From JBGQOJ01 sp052119585 (GTDB lineage: Bacteria; Pseudomonadota; Alphaproteobacteria; Rhodobacterales; Rhodobacteraceae), in assembly GCF_052119585.1 (NCBI RefSeq), contig NZ_JBGQOJ010000010.1, positions 69,083-133,082 on the forward strand: a stretch of 64,000 nucleotides of DNA, in the 5' to 3' direction. Both the position numbers and the translations under genes were made by a program. This document shows positions 1-7,725 of the stretch, piece by piece (within the stretch, counting starts at the first letter, position 1; each line of letters starts with the position of its first letter). The notes beneath the pieces were generated by a model. That model was not told the origin of the DNA. It saw only the letters and a program-made list of their open reading frames with translations, and ran no database searches.

Positions 1-276
1 GCCTGTCATCCGACGATGGCCGTGACCGGCGCGCAGTGTATCGCGTCCTGCGTTCTTGCGCCCGGCACCGTGGCCGACGGCCTGCCCGCACCGACGACGG
101 GCAACCCCGCGCTTGTGGTTATCGAACATCCCGCAGGCAGCATCGACGTGACGGTGGATTACGAGAATGGCCCCGACGGGTTCAAGCTGCACTCGGCCGG
201 ATTGCTGCGCACCGCCCGTCTTCTGGCGCGGGGCGAGGTCTTTGTGCCGGCCTCTGTCTGGGACGGCACGCTTTAA
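1..276 (+). CDS. PrpF-family isomerase/tautomerase, C-terminal part
   Basis: The reading frame is open from the first base and ends at TAA 274-276, so the gene begins upstream of the window. The visible 91 residues begin ACHPTMAVTGAQCIAS and continue with GTVADGLP and an IEHPAGSIDV stretch. These resemble the C-terminal half of PrpF-type proteins (2-methylaconitate cis-trans isomerase, 4-oxalomesaconate tautomerase). In that family the enzymes move a double bond in unsaturated tricarboxylates. With tcuAB nearby, a substrate such as an aconitate isomer is a reasonable inference. The family call is fairly sure; the substrate is not shown. Confidence 0.72.
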   Translation, partial: ACHPTMAVTGAQCIASCVLAPGTVADGLPAPTTGNPALVVIEHPAGSIDVTVDYENGPDGFKLHSAGLLRTARLLARGEVFVPASVWDGTL

Positions 277-1313
277 GCTTTTCGAACACCCATCAGGCGC
301 GCCACGATCGGCGCGCCTGTGATCACCAATATGATCCGGGTCAGGTGGTGGGTGATCACAAATCCAAGATCGGCCCCCGCAACAATCGCAAGAACGGTCA
401 TTTCGGCCTGCCCGCCGGGGGCAAAGGCCAGGAACGCCTCGACCGGTTTTGCAAGGCCCGTCAGCGTCACCAGTTCAGTGAACCCTGCCGCCAATACCGC
501 CAGCACCAGCACAAAAGCCACGCCAGAGGCGACGACCTGCCGCAATTCGCGCAGGGTGACGCCGACGTAGTAAATACCGATCCCCATCCCGATAAGGAAC
601 TGCGCCGCCAGAATGGCCTCTTTCGGGGGGCGCATGTGAATCAGCCCCATCAGCGACAGGATCGCCGTGACAATCATCGGGCCAAGGATCGAGGCCCCGA
701 ACAGGCCGATCCGCTCTCCTCCCTTCCAGCCGATCAGGGCGGCGGCGGCCATGATCAAAAGCTCGGTCAGAGGAATGTCGGCGATAGGGGCGCCGATCGG
801 GTTGCTCAGCGTGACACCGTAAAGCGTGGTCAGCAGGATCGGTGCGATGGTGACGATGATCAGAACGCGGGTCGCATGGACCAGCGACAGAATGCGCACA
901 TTCGCGCCTGCCGCCTCGCCGAAGATCACCATGTCCTGCAGGCCGCCCGGCATGGCCGCGTAATAGGCGGTGACCGGATCAAAGCCGCAGACCTTGCGAA
1001 AGAACGGCACCCCGATCAGGCCGATCACCGCAATATAAAGCGGGATCAGGGCGACAGAGGCGGCCATCAGCGGCAACTGGTGCAGCAGCGCAGGCGTGAT
1101 AGAGGCCCCGACCGCGACGCCCAGAATGGTGCGCGCACCGACCGAGACCTGCCCAAGCCCCTGAAGTTTCGCGCCTGCCAAAGCCGCCAGAAGGCACGCG
1201 CACATAGGGCCGAACAGAAAGGGCAGCGGCAGTTGGGCAAGGCTGAACGCGGCGGTCCCGAGAGCGGCGGCGGCAATCGTCAAAAGGCGGGCTTTGGTGA
1301 AAAATCGGCGCAT
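273..1313 (-). CDS. AbrB-family (COG3180) polytopic membrane protein, putative transporter
   Basis: A 346-residue, strongly hydrophobic protein with about ten membrane segments and an internally duplicated layout. PGGLQDM in the first half is echoed by PGGQAEM in the second, as in the AbrB/'ammonia monooxygenase' membrane family. I start at the ATG at 1313 (MRRFFTKARLL); the frame extends upstream but without a better start. It overlaps the PrpF-family stop by four bases in convergent orientation and diverges from the GntR gene. Members of this family are of uncertain function. Lying within a tricarboxylate cluster that shows no other transporter, it may move the substrate, which is inference. 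Confidence 0.7.
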   Translation of the reverse strand: MRRFFTKARLLTIAAAALGTAAFSLAQLPLPFLFGPMCACLLAALAGAKLQGLGQVSVGARTILGVAVGASITPALLHQLPLMAASVALIPLYIAVIGLIGVPFFRKVCGFDPVTAYYAAMPGGLQDMVIFGEAAGANVRILSLVHATRVLIIVTIAPILLTTLYGVTLSNPIGAPIADIPLTELLIMAAAALIGWKGGERIGLFGASILGPMIVTAILSLMGLIHMRPPKEAILAAQFLIGMGIGIYYVGVTLRELRQVVASGVAFVLVLAVLAAGFTELVTLTGLAKPVEAFLAFAPGGQAEMTVLAIVAGADLGFVITHHLTRIILVITGAPIVARLMGVRKA

Positions 1314-1357
1314 GATGTTCCTTGGAACCGGGTGTTCGAGTCGGTCTTGACGTGTGA

Positions 1358-1376
1358 ATGAATTCATCTGTATACA
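1358..1376. promoter_or_regulatory. Two adjacent palindromes in the AbrB/GntR divergent promoter region
   Basis: ATGAATTCAT (1358-1367) and TGTATACA (1369-1376) are both perfect palindromes, placed 29-47 bases before the GntR start codon. FCD-type GntR regulators often bind short A/T-rich palindromes with a GTATAC-like core, so these are candidate operators for autoregulation and for control of the divergent membrane-protein gene. A direct repeat of ATGCAAT follows at 1383-1396. Confidence 0.45.
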
Positions 1377-1404
1377 TTTGGATGCAATATGCAATGAGGT
1401 TCCC

Positions 1405-2088
1405 ATGACTCGCCTTGAACTTGTCGAAGATACGGGCGACGCGCCGCAGGGCCAGTCGGCCTACAGACGTCTGCTGGACGACATCCGCAGTGGCGTCCTT
1501 GCCCCCGGTGCCCGCCTGCGCGAGGTCGAGCTTGCCGACCGTCTGGGGATCAGCCGCACCCCCGTGCGCGAGGCGATCCGCCAGCTTGAGGCGGACGGGC
1601 TTGTCGTTCATATCGCCCGTCAGGGTGCCACGATCCGCAGTCTGGATTACGCCGAGGTGATGGAGCTGTACGAGATGCGCGCCGTGCTGGAAGGCACCGC
1701 CGCGCGCATGGCCGCCCGCGCCGCAAGCGAGATCGAACTGGGAGAGCTGGAGGCGCTGAACACCGAGCTGGCAGAGGCAGGCGATGCCGGCACCGCCTTT
1801 GATCTGAACCGCCAGTTCCACCTGACGCTGCTGGATGCCGCCAAGAACCGCTATCTGGTGAAATCCATGAACGCCCTGCAAAAGACGCTGCTTATCCTTG
1901 GCCCGACCACGCTGATCGAACCGGAACGTGCAGAGCTGGCCGTCGTCGAACATGCCCGCGTGCTGGACGCGATGCGAGCCCGCGACGGGGCCGCCGCCGA
2001 GGTGCAGATGCGCGCCCATATCGAGGCCGCGCACCGGGTTCGCCTGCGTGGGCTTCGCACCCGTGAACGCCCGATTGAGGAAAGCTGA
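1405..2088 (+). CDS. GntR family transcriptional regulator, FCD (FadR) subfamily
   Basis: A 227-residue regulator. The N-terminal winged helix-turn-helix includes LADRLGISRTPVREAIRQL (about residues 45-64). The C-terminal all-helical FCD domain has the family's spaced metal/ligand residues (E/RAVLEGTAARMAA, FHLTLLDAAKN, EHARVLDAM). I prefer the ATG at 1405, preceded by a GAGG-like site, over the GTG at 1354. It lies five bases before tcuA and is divergent from the AbrB-type gene. It probably senses the carboxylic acid handled by this cluster. In Salmonella the tcu genes are controlled by a LysR protein instead, so the regulator type differs here. Confidence 0.88.
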   Translation: MTRLELVEDTGDAPQGQSAYRRLLDDIRSGVLAPGARLREVELADRLGISRTPVREAIRQLEADGLVVHIARQGATIRSLDYAEVMELYEMRAVLEGTAARMAARAASEIELGELEALNTELAEAGDAGTAFDLNRQFHLTLLDAAKNRYLVKSMNALQKTLLILGPTTLIEPERAELAVVEHARVLDAMRARDGAAAEVQMRAHIEAAHRVRLRGLRTRERPIEES

Positions 2089-2093
2089 TCCAG

Positions 2094-3500
2094 ATGCCAA
2101 ACACCGAACACCACGCCTATCGCGGCCTGTGGGACATCATCGTCGTGGGCGGGGGGAACGCCGCCCTTTGTGCCGCGATCACAGCGGCAGAGACCGGCGC
2201 GAAGGTGCTGATCCTTGAATCCGCGCCCAAATCCTATCGCGGTGGAAACTCGCGCCACACCCGCAACTTTCGCTGCATGCATCAGGGGCCGTTGTCGGTG
2301 CTGACGGACCGCTACGAGGAAGACGAGTATTTCGACGACCTGATGCTGGTCACCAAGGGCAAGACCGACGAGGCGCTGGCGAGGATGACGATCCGCTCGT
2401 CCGAGGAATGTCTGCCATGGATGGAGGCGCATGGCGTCCGGTTCCAGCCGTCGCTGTCCGGCACATTGTCGCTGTCGCGCACCAATGCGTTCTTTCTGGG
2501 CGGGGGGAAGGCGCTGGTGAATGCCTATTACAACACGGCGCAGGATCTGGGCGTCACCGTCGCCTATGACGCCGAGGTGACCCATGTGCATCTGGATCAC
2601 GACCGGTTCACCCATCTTTACGCCACCATCGGCGGGCAGGAGCTGAAGATAGACGGGCGGGCAATTGTCATTGCATCGGGCGGGTTTCAGGCCGATCTGG
2701 ACTGGCTTGCGCGGGCATGGGGGCCGGCGGCGCGGAACTTTCTTATTCGCGGCACGCCCTACAACCGCGGTGTCGTGCTGAAGGATATGCTGGATCAGGG
2801 CTGTGACAGCGTCGGCGATCCCACCCAGTGCCACGCCGTTGCCATCGACGGGCGCGCACCGAAATACGACGGCGGGATCGTCACGCGGCTGGACTGTGTG
2901 CCGTTCTCGATCGTGGTCAACAAGGACGGCGACCGTTTCTATGACGAGGGCGAGGATGTCTGGCCCAAACGCTATGCGATCTGGGGGCGGCTGGTGGCGG
3001 GGCAGCCCGAACAGGTGGGCTATTCCATCATCGACAGCAAGTCGATCGACCTGTTCATGCCTTCGGTGTTCAAACCGGTCAAGGCCGACACGATCGAGGA
3101 GCTGGGCGAGCAACTGGGCATTTCCGGCGCGGCCCTTGCCAAGACCGTCGCCAGCTTCAACGCGGCCTGCCAGCCGGGGGACTTTCACCCGACGGAACTG
3201 GACGGAGTTGCGACCAAGGGCATCAATATCCCCAAAACCAACTGGGCGCGGCCCATAGATACGCCGCCGTTCTATGGCTATCAGCTGCGCCCCGGTGTGA
3301 CCTTCACCTATCTGGGGCTGAAGGTGTCGAACACCGCGCAGGTCCATACCCCCGCAGGCCCGTTGCAGAACGTCTGGGCCGCTGGGGAAATCATGGCAGG
3401 CTCGATCCTTGGTCAGGGGTATCTGGCGGGATTTGGCATGACAATCGGAACCGTCTTTGGACGCATCGCAGGAAAAGAGGCCGCTGCCTATGTCAATTGA
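2094..3500 (+). CDS. tcuA: FAD-dependent tricarballylate dehydrogenase TcuA
   Basis: 468 residues, the usual length of TcuA (Salmonella about 467). It belongs to the fumarate reductase/succinate dehydrogenase flavoprotein superfamily. The N-terminal FAD-binding fold has DIIVVGGGNAALCAA (residues 14-28) ending in the acidic residue of LILE (39-42). A GGNSRHTRNFRC segment follows near residue 50, and the C-terminal flavin-contact region is AAGEIMAGSILGQGYLAG. In the known pathway TcuA oxidises tricarballylate to cis-aconitate, feeding the TCA cycle. It sits between the GntR gene and tcuB, which it overlaps by 11 bases. Homologues handling other tricarboxylates exist, so the exact substrate is inferred. 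Confidence 0.85.
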   Translation: MPNTEHHAYRGLWDIIVVGGGNAALCAAITAAETGAKVLILESAPKSYRGGNSRHTRNFRCMHQGPLSVLTDRYEEDEYFDDLMLVTKGKTDEALARMTIRSSEECLPWMEAHGVRFQPSLSGTLSLSRTNAFFLGGGKALVNAYYNTAQDLGVTVAYDAEVTHVHLDHDRFTHLYATIGGQELKIDGRAIVIASGGFQADLDWLARAWGPAARNFLIRGTPYNRGVVLKDMLDQGCDSVGDPTQCHAVAIDGRAPKYDGGIVTRLDCVPFSIVVNKDGDRFYDEGEDVWPKRYAIWGRLVAGQPEQVGYSIIDSKSIDLFMPSVFKPVKADTIEELGEQLGISGAALAKTVASFNAACQPGDFHPTELDGVATKGINIPKTNWARPIDTPPFYGYQLRPGVTFTYLGLKVSNTAQVHTPAGPLQNVWAAGEIMAGSILGQGYLAGFGMTIGTVFGRIAGKEAAAYVN

Positions 3501-4566
3501 ACTGATAGACGAGGCGCGCCGCCAGATCGAGATTTGCAACGCCTGCCGCTATTGCGAGGGGTTCTGTTCGGTGTTTCCCGCCATGACGCGGGACAAGGCG
3601 TTTGCCGATGGCGACATCACCCATCTGGCGAACCTGTGCCACAACTGCCGGGGCTGCTACTATTCGTGCCAATACACCGAACCGCATGAATTTGCCCTGA
3701 ACCTGCCCGCGGCGCTGGCCGAGGTGCGGCAGGACAGCTGGGAACGGCACGCATGGCCGAAACCCTTTGCGACTGCGTACCAGTCCAGCGGCGTTGCGAT
3801 TGCGGGCGTGTTGGTCGTGACGCTGGCGGCGCTGTTCGCCGCGATCCAGTGGCTTACACCCGCAAGCGGCGAGGGGTTCTATGCGTCCCTGGCTCATACC
3901 GCGATGGTCGCCATTTTCGCCCCTGCGTTTTTGCTGCCGCTGTTGACTGTCGCCCTGTCACTGCGCGCCTACTGGCGCGAGGTGGGCGGGCGCGGCATCA
4001 GGTGGGCAGAGGTTCTGGCCGCGTCAAAATCCGCAGGGACGATGCGCAATCTGGACGGCGGGCAGGGGCAGGGGTGCAACTTTGAACAGGAAGACCGCTA
4101 TTCCAACGCGCGGCGCTATTTGCATCAGGCAGTGATGTATGGCTTTCTTTTGTGCTTTGCCTCGACGGGGTCCGCGACCCTGCTGCACTATCTTGCGGGG
4201 ATAGAGGCGCCCTATGGATTTTTCAGCCTGCCGAAACTGCTGGGCGTGCCGGGCGGGATTCTGTTGTGTATAGGCACTGTCGGGTTGGCCTATCTGAAAA
4301 CAAAGGCCGATCCGGCGCTGGGGGCCGTGCGGGTCTGGGGCGGAGAGATGGGGTTCGTGGCCCTGCTGTTCGCCGTCGCACTGACCGGTCTGGTGCTTTA
4401 TGCGGCGACGGGAACGGCGGCGGTGCCCGCATTGCTGGCGGTGCATCTGGGCGCGGTTCTGGCGTTCTTTCTGTTGCTGCCCTACACCAAGATGATCCAC
4501 GGGTTTTACCGGATGGCGGCGCTGATTGTGGAACACCAAAAGGCGGCGAATCACGCGGGGCGGTAG
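3490..4566 (+). CDS. tcuB: TcuB/CitB-type iron-sulfur membrane electron-transfer protein
   Basis: A 358-residue protein starting at the ATG at 3490 inside the end of tcuA, which implies translational coupling. The N-terminus has two complete CxxCxxCxxxC clusters, Cys16/19/22/26 and Cys50/53/56/60, for two [4Fe-4S] centres. About six membrane segments follow, with histidines near their ends that could ligate haem. In the tricarballylate pathway TcuB reoxidises the reduced FAD of TcuA and passes electrons to the quinone pool. The 3' end overlaps the convergent histidine kinase gene by 16 bases. Confidence 0.85.
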   Translation: MSIELIDEARRQIEICNACRYCEGFCSVFPAMTRDKAFADGDITHLANLCHNCRGCYYSCQYTEPHEFALNLPAALAEVRQDSWERHAWPKPFATAYQSSGVAIAGVLVVTLAALFAAIQWLTPASGEGFYASLAHTAMVAIFAPAFLLPLLTVALSLRAYWREVGGRGIRWAEVLAASKSAGTMRNLDGGQGQGCNFEQEDRYSNARRYLHQAVMYGFLLCFASTGSATLLHYLAGIEAPYGFFSLPKLLGVPGGILLCIGTVGLAYLKTKADPALGAVRVWGGEMGFVALLFAVALTGLVLYAATGTAAVPALLAVHLGAVLAFFLLLPYTKMIHGFYRMAALIVEHQKAANHAGR

Positions 4567-5864
4567 CGCGCCTCGAACCCGGCCGAGTGCCCCGTCGCCG
4601 GGGATGCAAGGGCAAGCGTTCCGCCCGACCCCGTGGCAATCGCGGCAGCGATGGCAAGGCCAAGCCCGGTGCCATCTGCCCCTGTCGTTCCACGGGTGAA
4701 GGGGCGCGAAAGCTGCGCCAACAGATCGGGGGGAACGAACGGCCCCGCATTGGTCACGGTCAGCCCGCCATCGTCCGTCAGGGCGACAAGGACGGGTTGG
4801 GCGGGCTCGCCATGTTTCAGGGCATTCTCGATCAGGTTTCGCGCCAGAATGGCAAAGGCATCCAGATCGACGCTCGACAGGGCAGGCCCCTTGGGCCGCG
4901 TCACCCTTACCCGCGCGGCATCCGGGCCAAGCTCGGCCACCACCAGCGCCAGCGCGGGTGCCACATCGACGGGCGTTTCCGACCGCAACTGTCCGCCTTC
5001 GGCCCGTGCCAGTTGCATCAGTTTCTCGGACAGTCGCGACAGCCGTTGCAGCGATCCCTCGATCAGGATTGCGCGATCGCGGGCGGTTTTGTCATTGGTC
5101 TCGGCGATCAGTCTTTGCGTCTGGGCCAAAGCCGCGGCAACCGGCGTGCGTAACTCATGCGCGGAATTGGCGGTGAAACTGCGCTCTGCCTCCAATGTGC
5201 GGCGCACCCGCGTTAACAAGGTGTTCACGGCCCCCGCAAGGGGCTCGATTTCCGACGGCAGGTTGCCCGTCGCGACAGGGGCCAGATCGCCGCTGCCGCG
5301 CGCCTCGATCTCGGAGCGGAGGGCGCGGACCTGTCGCATGGAAACGCGAACCAGCGCCCAGATACCCAACAGGCTAAGCGGAACAAGAACGCCAAGCGGA
5401 TAGGCCAGACCCGTCAGCGCCTCTTTTGCGACGGACCGGCGATGGGACAGCGGTTCGGCAACGGCGATGCTCACGGTGCCTTGCAGGGCGCTGTCGAAAT
5501 AAAGGCGGTGGGTCGCGCTATTGGCAAAGCCGTTCTGCGTGAAGGGCGGAAATACGTCATCCTGTGCATCATGCGACCGCAGCAAAACGCGACCCTCGGC
5601 ATCGCGCACCAGATAGGTGAAATATTCGTCATGGGCGCGCAGCGTGGCGACGCGCTGCGACAGGCCTTCTTCCTCGCGGTTGATGATGTCGAGAACCGCC
5701 AAGGGCAGGATGCGCTGCGCTGTTTCCTCAAGTGCGCTGTCGAACACCTCGTCCATTTCGTGGCGCATGTTGCGGGCGGTCACGACGCTGGCCGCCACCC
5801 ACAACAGGCTGATCCCCAGAACAAGGCTTATCGACAACCGCCATTGCAGGCTGCGCGGCCACAT
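4551..5864 (-). CDS. Sensor histidine kinase, HAMP/HisKA/HATPase type (QseC/TctE-like)
   Basis: A 437-residue membrane kinase. It has an N-terminal membrane segment (about 9-30), a periplasmic sensor region, a second segment (about 152-173), an H-box NSAHELRTP with phospho-acceptor His236, an N-box NLIENALKHG (343-352) and a G-box DGTGLGLAIA. I choose the ATG at 5864, which overlaps the response-regulator stop as TGATG, over the TTG three codons upstream. It forms an operon with the response regulator, divergent from the PepSY/DUF2271/flavoreductase genes. By position it should control them; the signal is unknown. Confidence 0.88.
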   Translation of the reverse strand: MWPRSLQWRLSISLVLGISLLWVAASVVTARNMRHEMDEVFDSALEETAQRILPLAVLDIINREEEGLSQRVATLRAHDEYFTYLVRDAEGRVLLRSHDAQDDVFPPFTQNGFANSATHRLYFDSALQGTVSIAVAEPLSHRRSVAKEALTGLAYPLGVLVPLSLLGIWALVRVSMRQVRALRSEIEARGSGDLAPVATGNLPSEIEPLAGAVNTLLTRVRRTLEAERSFTANSAHELRTPVAAALAQTQRLIAETNDKTARDRAILIEGSLQRLSRLSEKLMQLARAEGGQLRSETPVDVAPALALVVAELGPDAARVRVTRPKGPALSSVDLDAFAILARNLIENALKHGEPAQPVLVALTDDGGLTVTNAGPFVPPDLLAQLSRPFTRGTTGADGTGLGLAIAAAIATGSGGTLALASPATGHSAGFEARYRPA

Positions 5865-6526
5865 CAGGCGCAACCGCCAAGCCGGTAACCGACGCCACGC
5901 TGGGTTTCGATCGCGTCATGCCCCAGCTTTTTGCGCAAGCGGCTGACATGCACCTCGATCGTGTTGCTTTCGACCTCTGCGCTAAAGGAATACAGCCGTT
6001 CCTCCAGTTGCGCCTTCGACATGATCTGGCCAGGCCGCTGCACGAACGCCTCGAACAGGACCCATTCGCGGGCGGTCAGCGCGACAGGTTTTCCGGCGCG
6101 GCGAATGGCGCGGGCGGCCAGATCTATCTGCAAGGCGCCGATCTCGACCAATGGGTTTGGATTGCCGGAATAGCGCCGCGCGACCGCGTTCAGCCGTGCG
6201 GAAAGTTCCGACAGGTTGAATGGCTTGACCATATAGTCGTCGGCGCCCGCGTTCAGCCCCTCGATACGGTCGGATATCTGGTCAAGCGCGGTCAGGATGA
6301 TCACCGGCGTGACATCGCCGCTGGCCCTGCGCGCACGCAAGAACGGCAGGCCGCGCCCGTCGGGCAGCATCAGGTCCAGCAGCACAAGGTCATAGGTGGC
6401 GCTGTCGACATGGTCGCTGGCATCGTCCAGCCGCGTGACCCAATCAACCGAATGACCGTCGGCGTCGATCTGGTCGCGCACAGCGGCCCCCAGAACGGTA
6501 TCATCCTCGATCAGCAGCACGCGCAT
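5864..6526 (-). CDS. OmpR-family response regulator
   Basis: A 220-residue two-domain regulator. The receiver domain has the acidic pocket EDD (7-9), the phospho-acceptor Asp51 in LLDLMLPDGRG, and ADDYMVKPF with the conserved lysine. The C-terminal winged helix ends with TIEVHVSRLRKKLG and RGVGYRL. It is the first gene of the two-gene system with the downstream kinase. Its start lies 46 bases from a long dyad (6572-6620) that is repeated before the DUF2271 gene, making that dyad the likely binding site for this protein and possibly a site of autoregulation. Confidence 0.9.
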   Translation of the reverse strand: MRVLLIEDDTVLGAAVRDQIDADGHSVDWVTRLDDASDHVDSATYDLVLLDLMLPDGRGLPFLRARRASGDVTPVIILTALDQISDRIEGLNAGADDYMVKPFNLSELSARLNAVARRYSGNPNPLVEIGALQIDLAARAIRRAGKPVALTAREWVLFEAFVQRPGQIMSKAQLEERLYSFSAEVESNTIEVHVSRLRKKLGHDAIETQRGVGYRLGGCA

Positions 6527-6571
6527 TCCGTTATCCTTCTGTCTTTTCCTACAGCTTATTGCGCTGCAAAG

Positions 6572-6620
6572 CTGACGGCCACCTTAAGTTCAAATTTCCC
6601 CGCCTTAAGGTTGGCGTCAG
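6572..6620. promoter_or_regulatory. Long dyad upstream of the PepSY gene (copy A of a shared operator)
   Basis: The left arm CTGACGGCCACCTTAAG (6572-6588) and right arm CTTAAGGTTGGCGTCAG (6604-6620) are inverted repeats with 15 of 17 positions pairing. The same architecture, at identical internal spacing, recurs at 7127-7175. It lies about 45 bases before the PepSY start and 46 bases from the divergent response-regulator start, so one site could serve both directions. The CTTAAG cores resemble the CTTAA half-sites bound by QseB/PmrA-type OmpR regulators. Binding by the neighbouring regulator is inferred. Confidence 0.7.
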
Positions 6621-6664
6621 GCAAGCATGCGAAAAGGCAGCATCCACCCCGAACGGGAGCCAGA

Positions 6665-7018
<354 letters not shown>

Positions 7019-7069
7019 TCGCATGCGTCGGGTCCTGCCGGTGTTGATCGGCACCAAAGGCCCGACCAT

Positions 7070-7107
7070 GAAGCGCCCCGCACCTCCCCTGCGGGGCGCT
7101 TCTTTTT
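7070..7107 (+). terminator. Rho-independent terminator after the PepSY gene
   Basis: A perfect 13-base-pair stem (GAAGCGCCCCGCA, 7070-7082, with its complement at 7090-7102), a seven-base loop and a run of five T residues (7103-7107). It separates the PepSY transcript from the DUF2271 operon. Confidence 0.93.
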
Positions 7108-7126
7108 CCCCGACAAGGAATAAAAG

Positions 7127-7175
7127 CTGACGCCGACCTGAAGCAGGTTCCCCCCGCCGTTCAGGATGCCGTCAG
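7127..7175. promoter_or_regulatory. Long dyad upstream of the DUF2271 gene (copy B of a shared operator)
   Basis: The left arm CTGACGCCGACCTGAAG (7127-7143) and the region GTTCAGGATGCCGTCAG (7159-7175) pair at 13 of 17 positions. The arms, their order and their spacing match copy A at 6572-6620, while the central bases differ, which suggests selection on the arms. It sits 52 bases before the DUF2271 start codon, a suitable place for activation by the adjacent OmpR-type regulator. Confidence 0.65.
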
Positions 7176-7227
7176 GCCCCGCCCGTAGACCCGATACATA
7201 GTGAAATAAATGACCGGAGTACCCCCG

Positions 7228-7698
7228 ATGAAATCCCTTTTGACCGCCCTTGCGATGACGACGGCGCTGACCCTTCCGGGGATGGCGTTTGCCCGCCCCG
7301 TGACACTGACCGCCACGTTAAGCCAATACGGCGGGCAGGGCGCGTATCTTGCCCTTTATGTCACCGACGCAAAGGGTGCCTATGTTGAAACGCTTTGGGT
7401 GGCGGGTGGTAAAACGAAATATTACAAGCACTTGTCTGACTGGTCGCGCGTCGCAGGGGCTGATCTTTCCCGGGTCGACGGGATCACGGGGGCCAGCGTC
7501 GGTCAGGGACGGTCGCTGAAAATCTCGGTTGATGTGGCCGACGCGCTGATCGACGCAGGCTATGAACTGCACATCGACGCCGCGGTCGAGGACATGCGCG
7601 ACAGCCCCTCCGAGATCGTCGTGCCGCTGACTGCTGCGGGGGGCGGAAAACCCGCCAAGGGCCGCCGCTATATCCAGTCCTTCCAATACGACATGTAA
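7228..7698 (+). CDS. DUF2271 periplasmic protein with a candidate FMN-attachment motif
   Basis: 156 residues from the ATG at 7228, which has GGAG nine bases upstream; the ATG at 7210 is less likely. A Sec signal peptide ends near AFA (residue 22). The body matches DUF2271 (TATLSQYGGQGAYLALYVTDAKG, split here by reading; VETLWVAG; KYYKHLSDW). Residues 84-90 are DGITGAS, the pattern D-x-x-[ST]-G-A-[ST] that ApbE modifies with FMN in NqrC and RnfG; Ser90 would be the acceptor. The gene is followed by the PepSY-TM reductase and apbE in one operon. I infer a flavinylated periplasmic electron carrier; this residue has not been shown to be modified. Confidence 0.78.
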   Translation: MKSLLTALAMTTALTLPGMAFARPVTLTATLSQYGGQGAYLALYVTDAKGAYVETLWVAGGKTKYYKHLSDWSRVAGADLSRVDGITGASVGQGRSLKISVDVADALIDAGYELHIDAAVEDMRDSPSEIVVPLTAAGGGKPAKGRRYIQSFQYDM

Positions 7699-7725
7699 GC
7701 GCAACAGCGGAAAGGGACGACAGCC

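Noticed and set aside
1851..3539. 562-codon minus-strand frame opposite tcuA
   Set aside because: It is antisense to a well-matched TcuA; its composition (many His, Arg, Gln) and lack of motifs mark it as a shadow.
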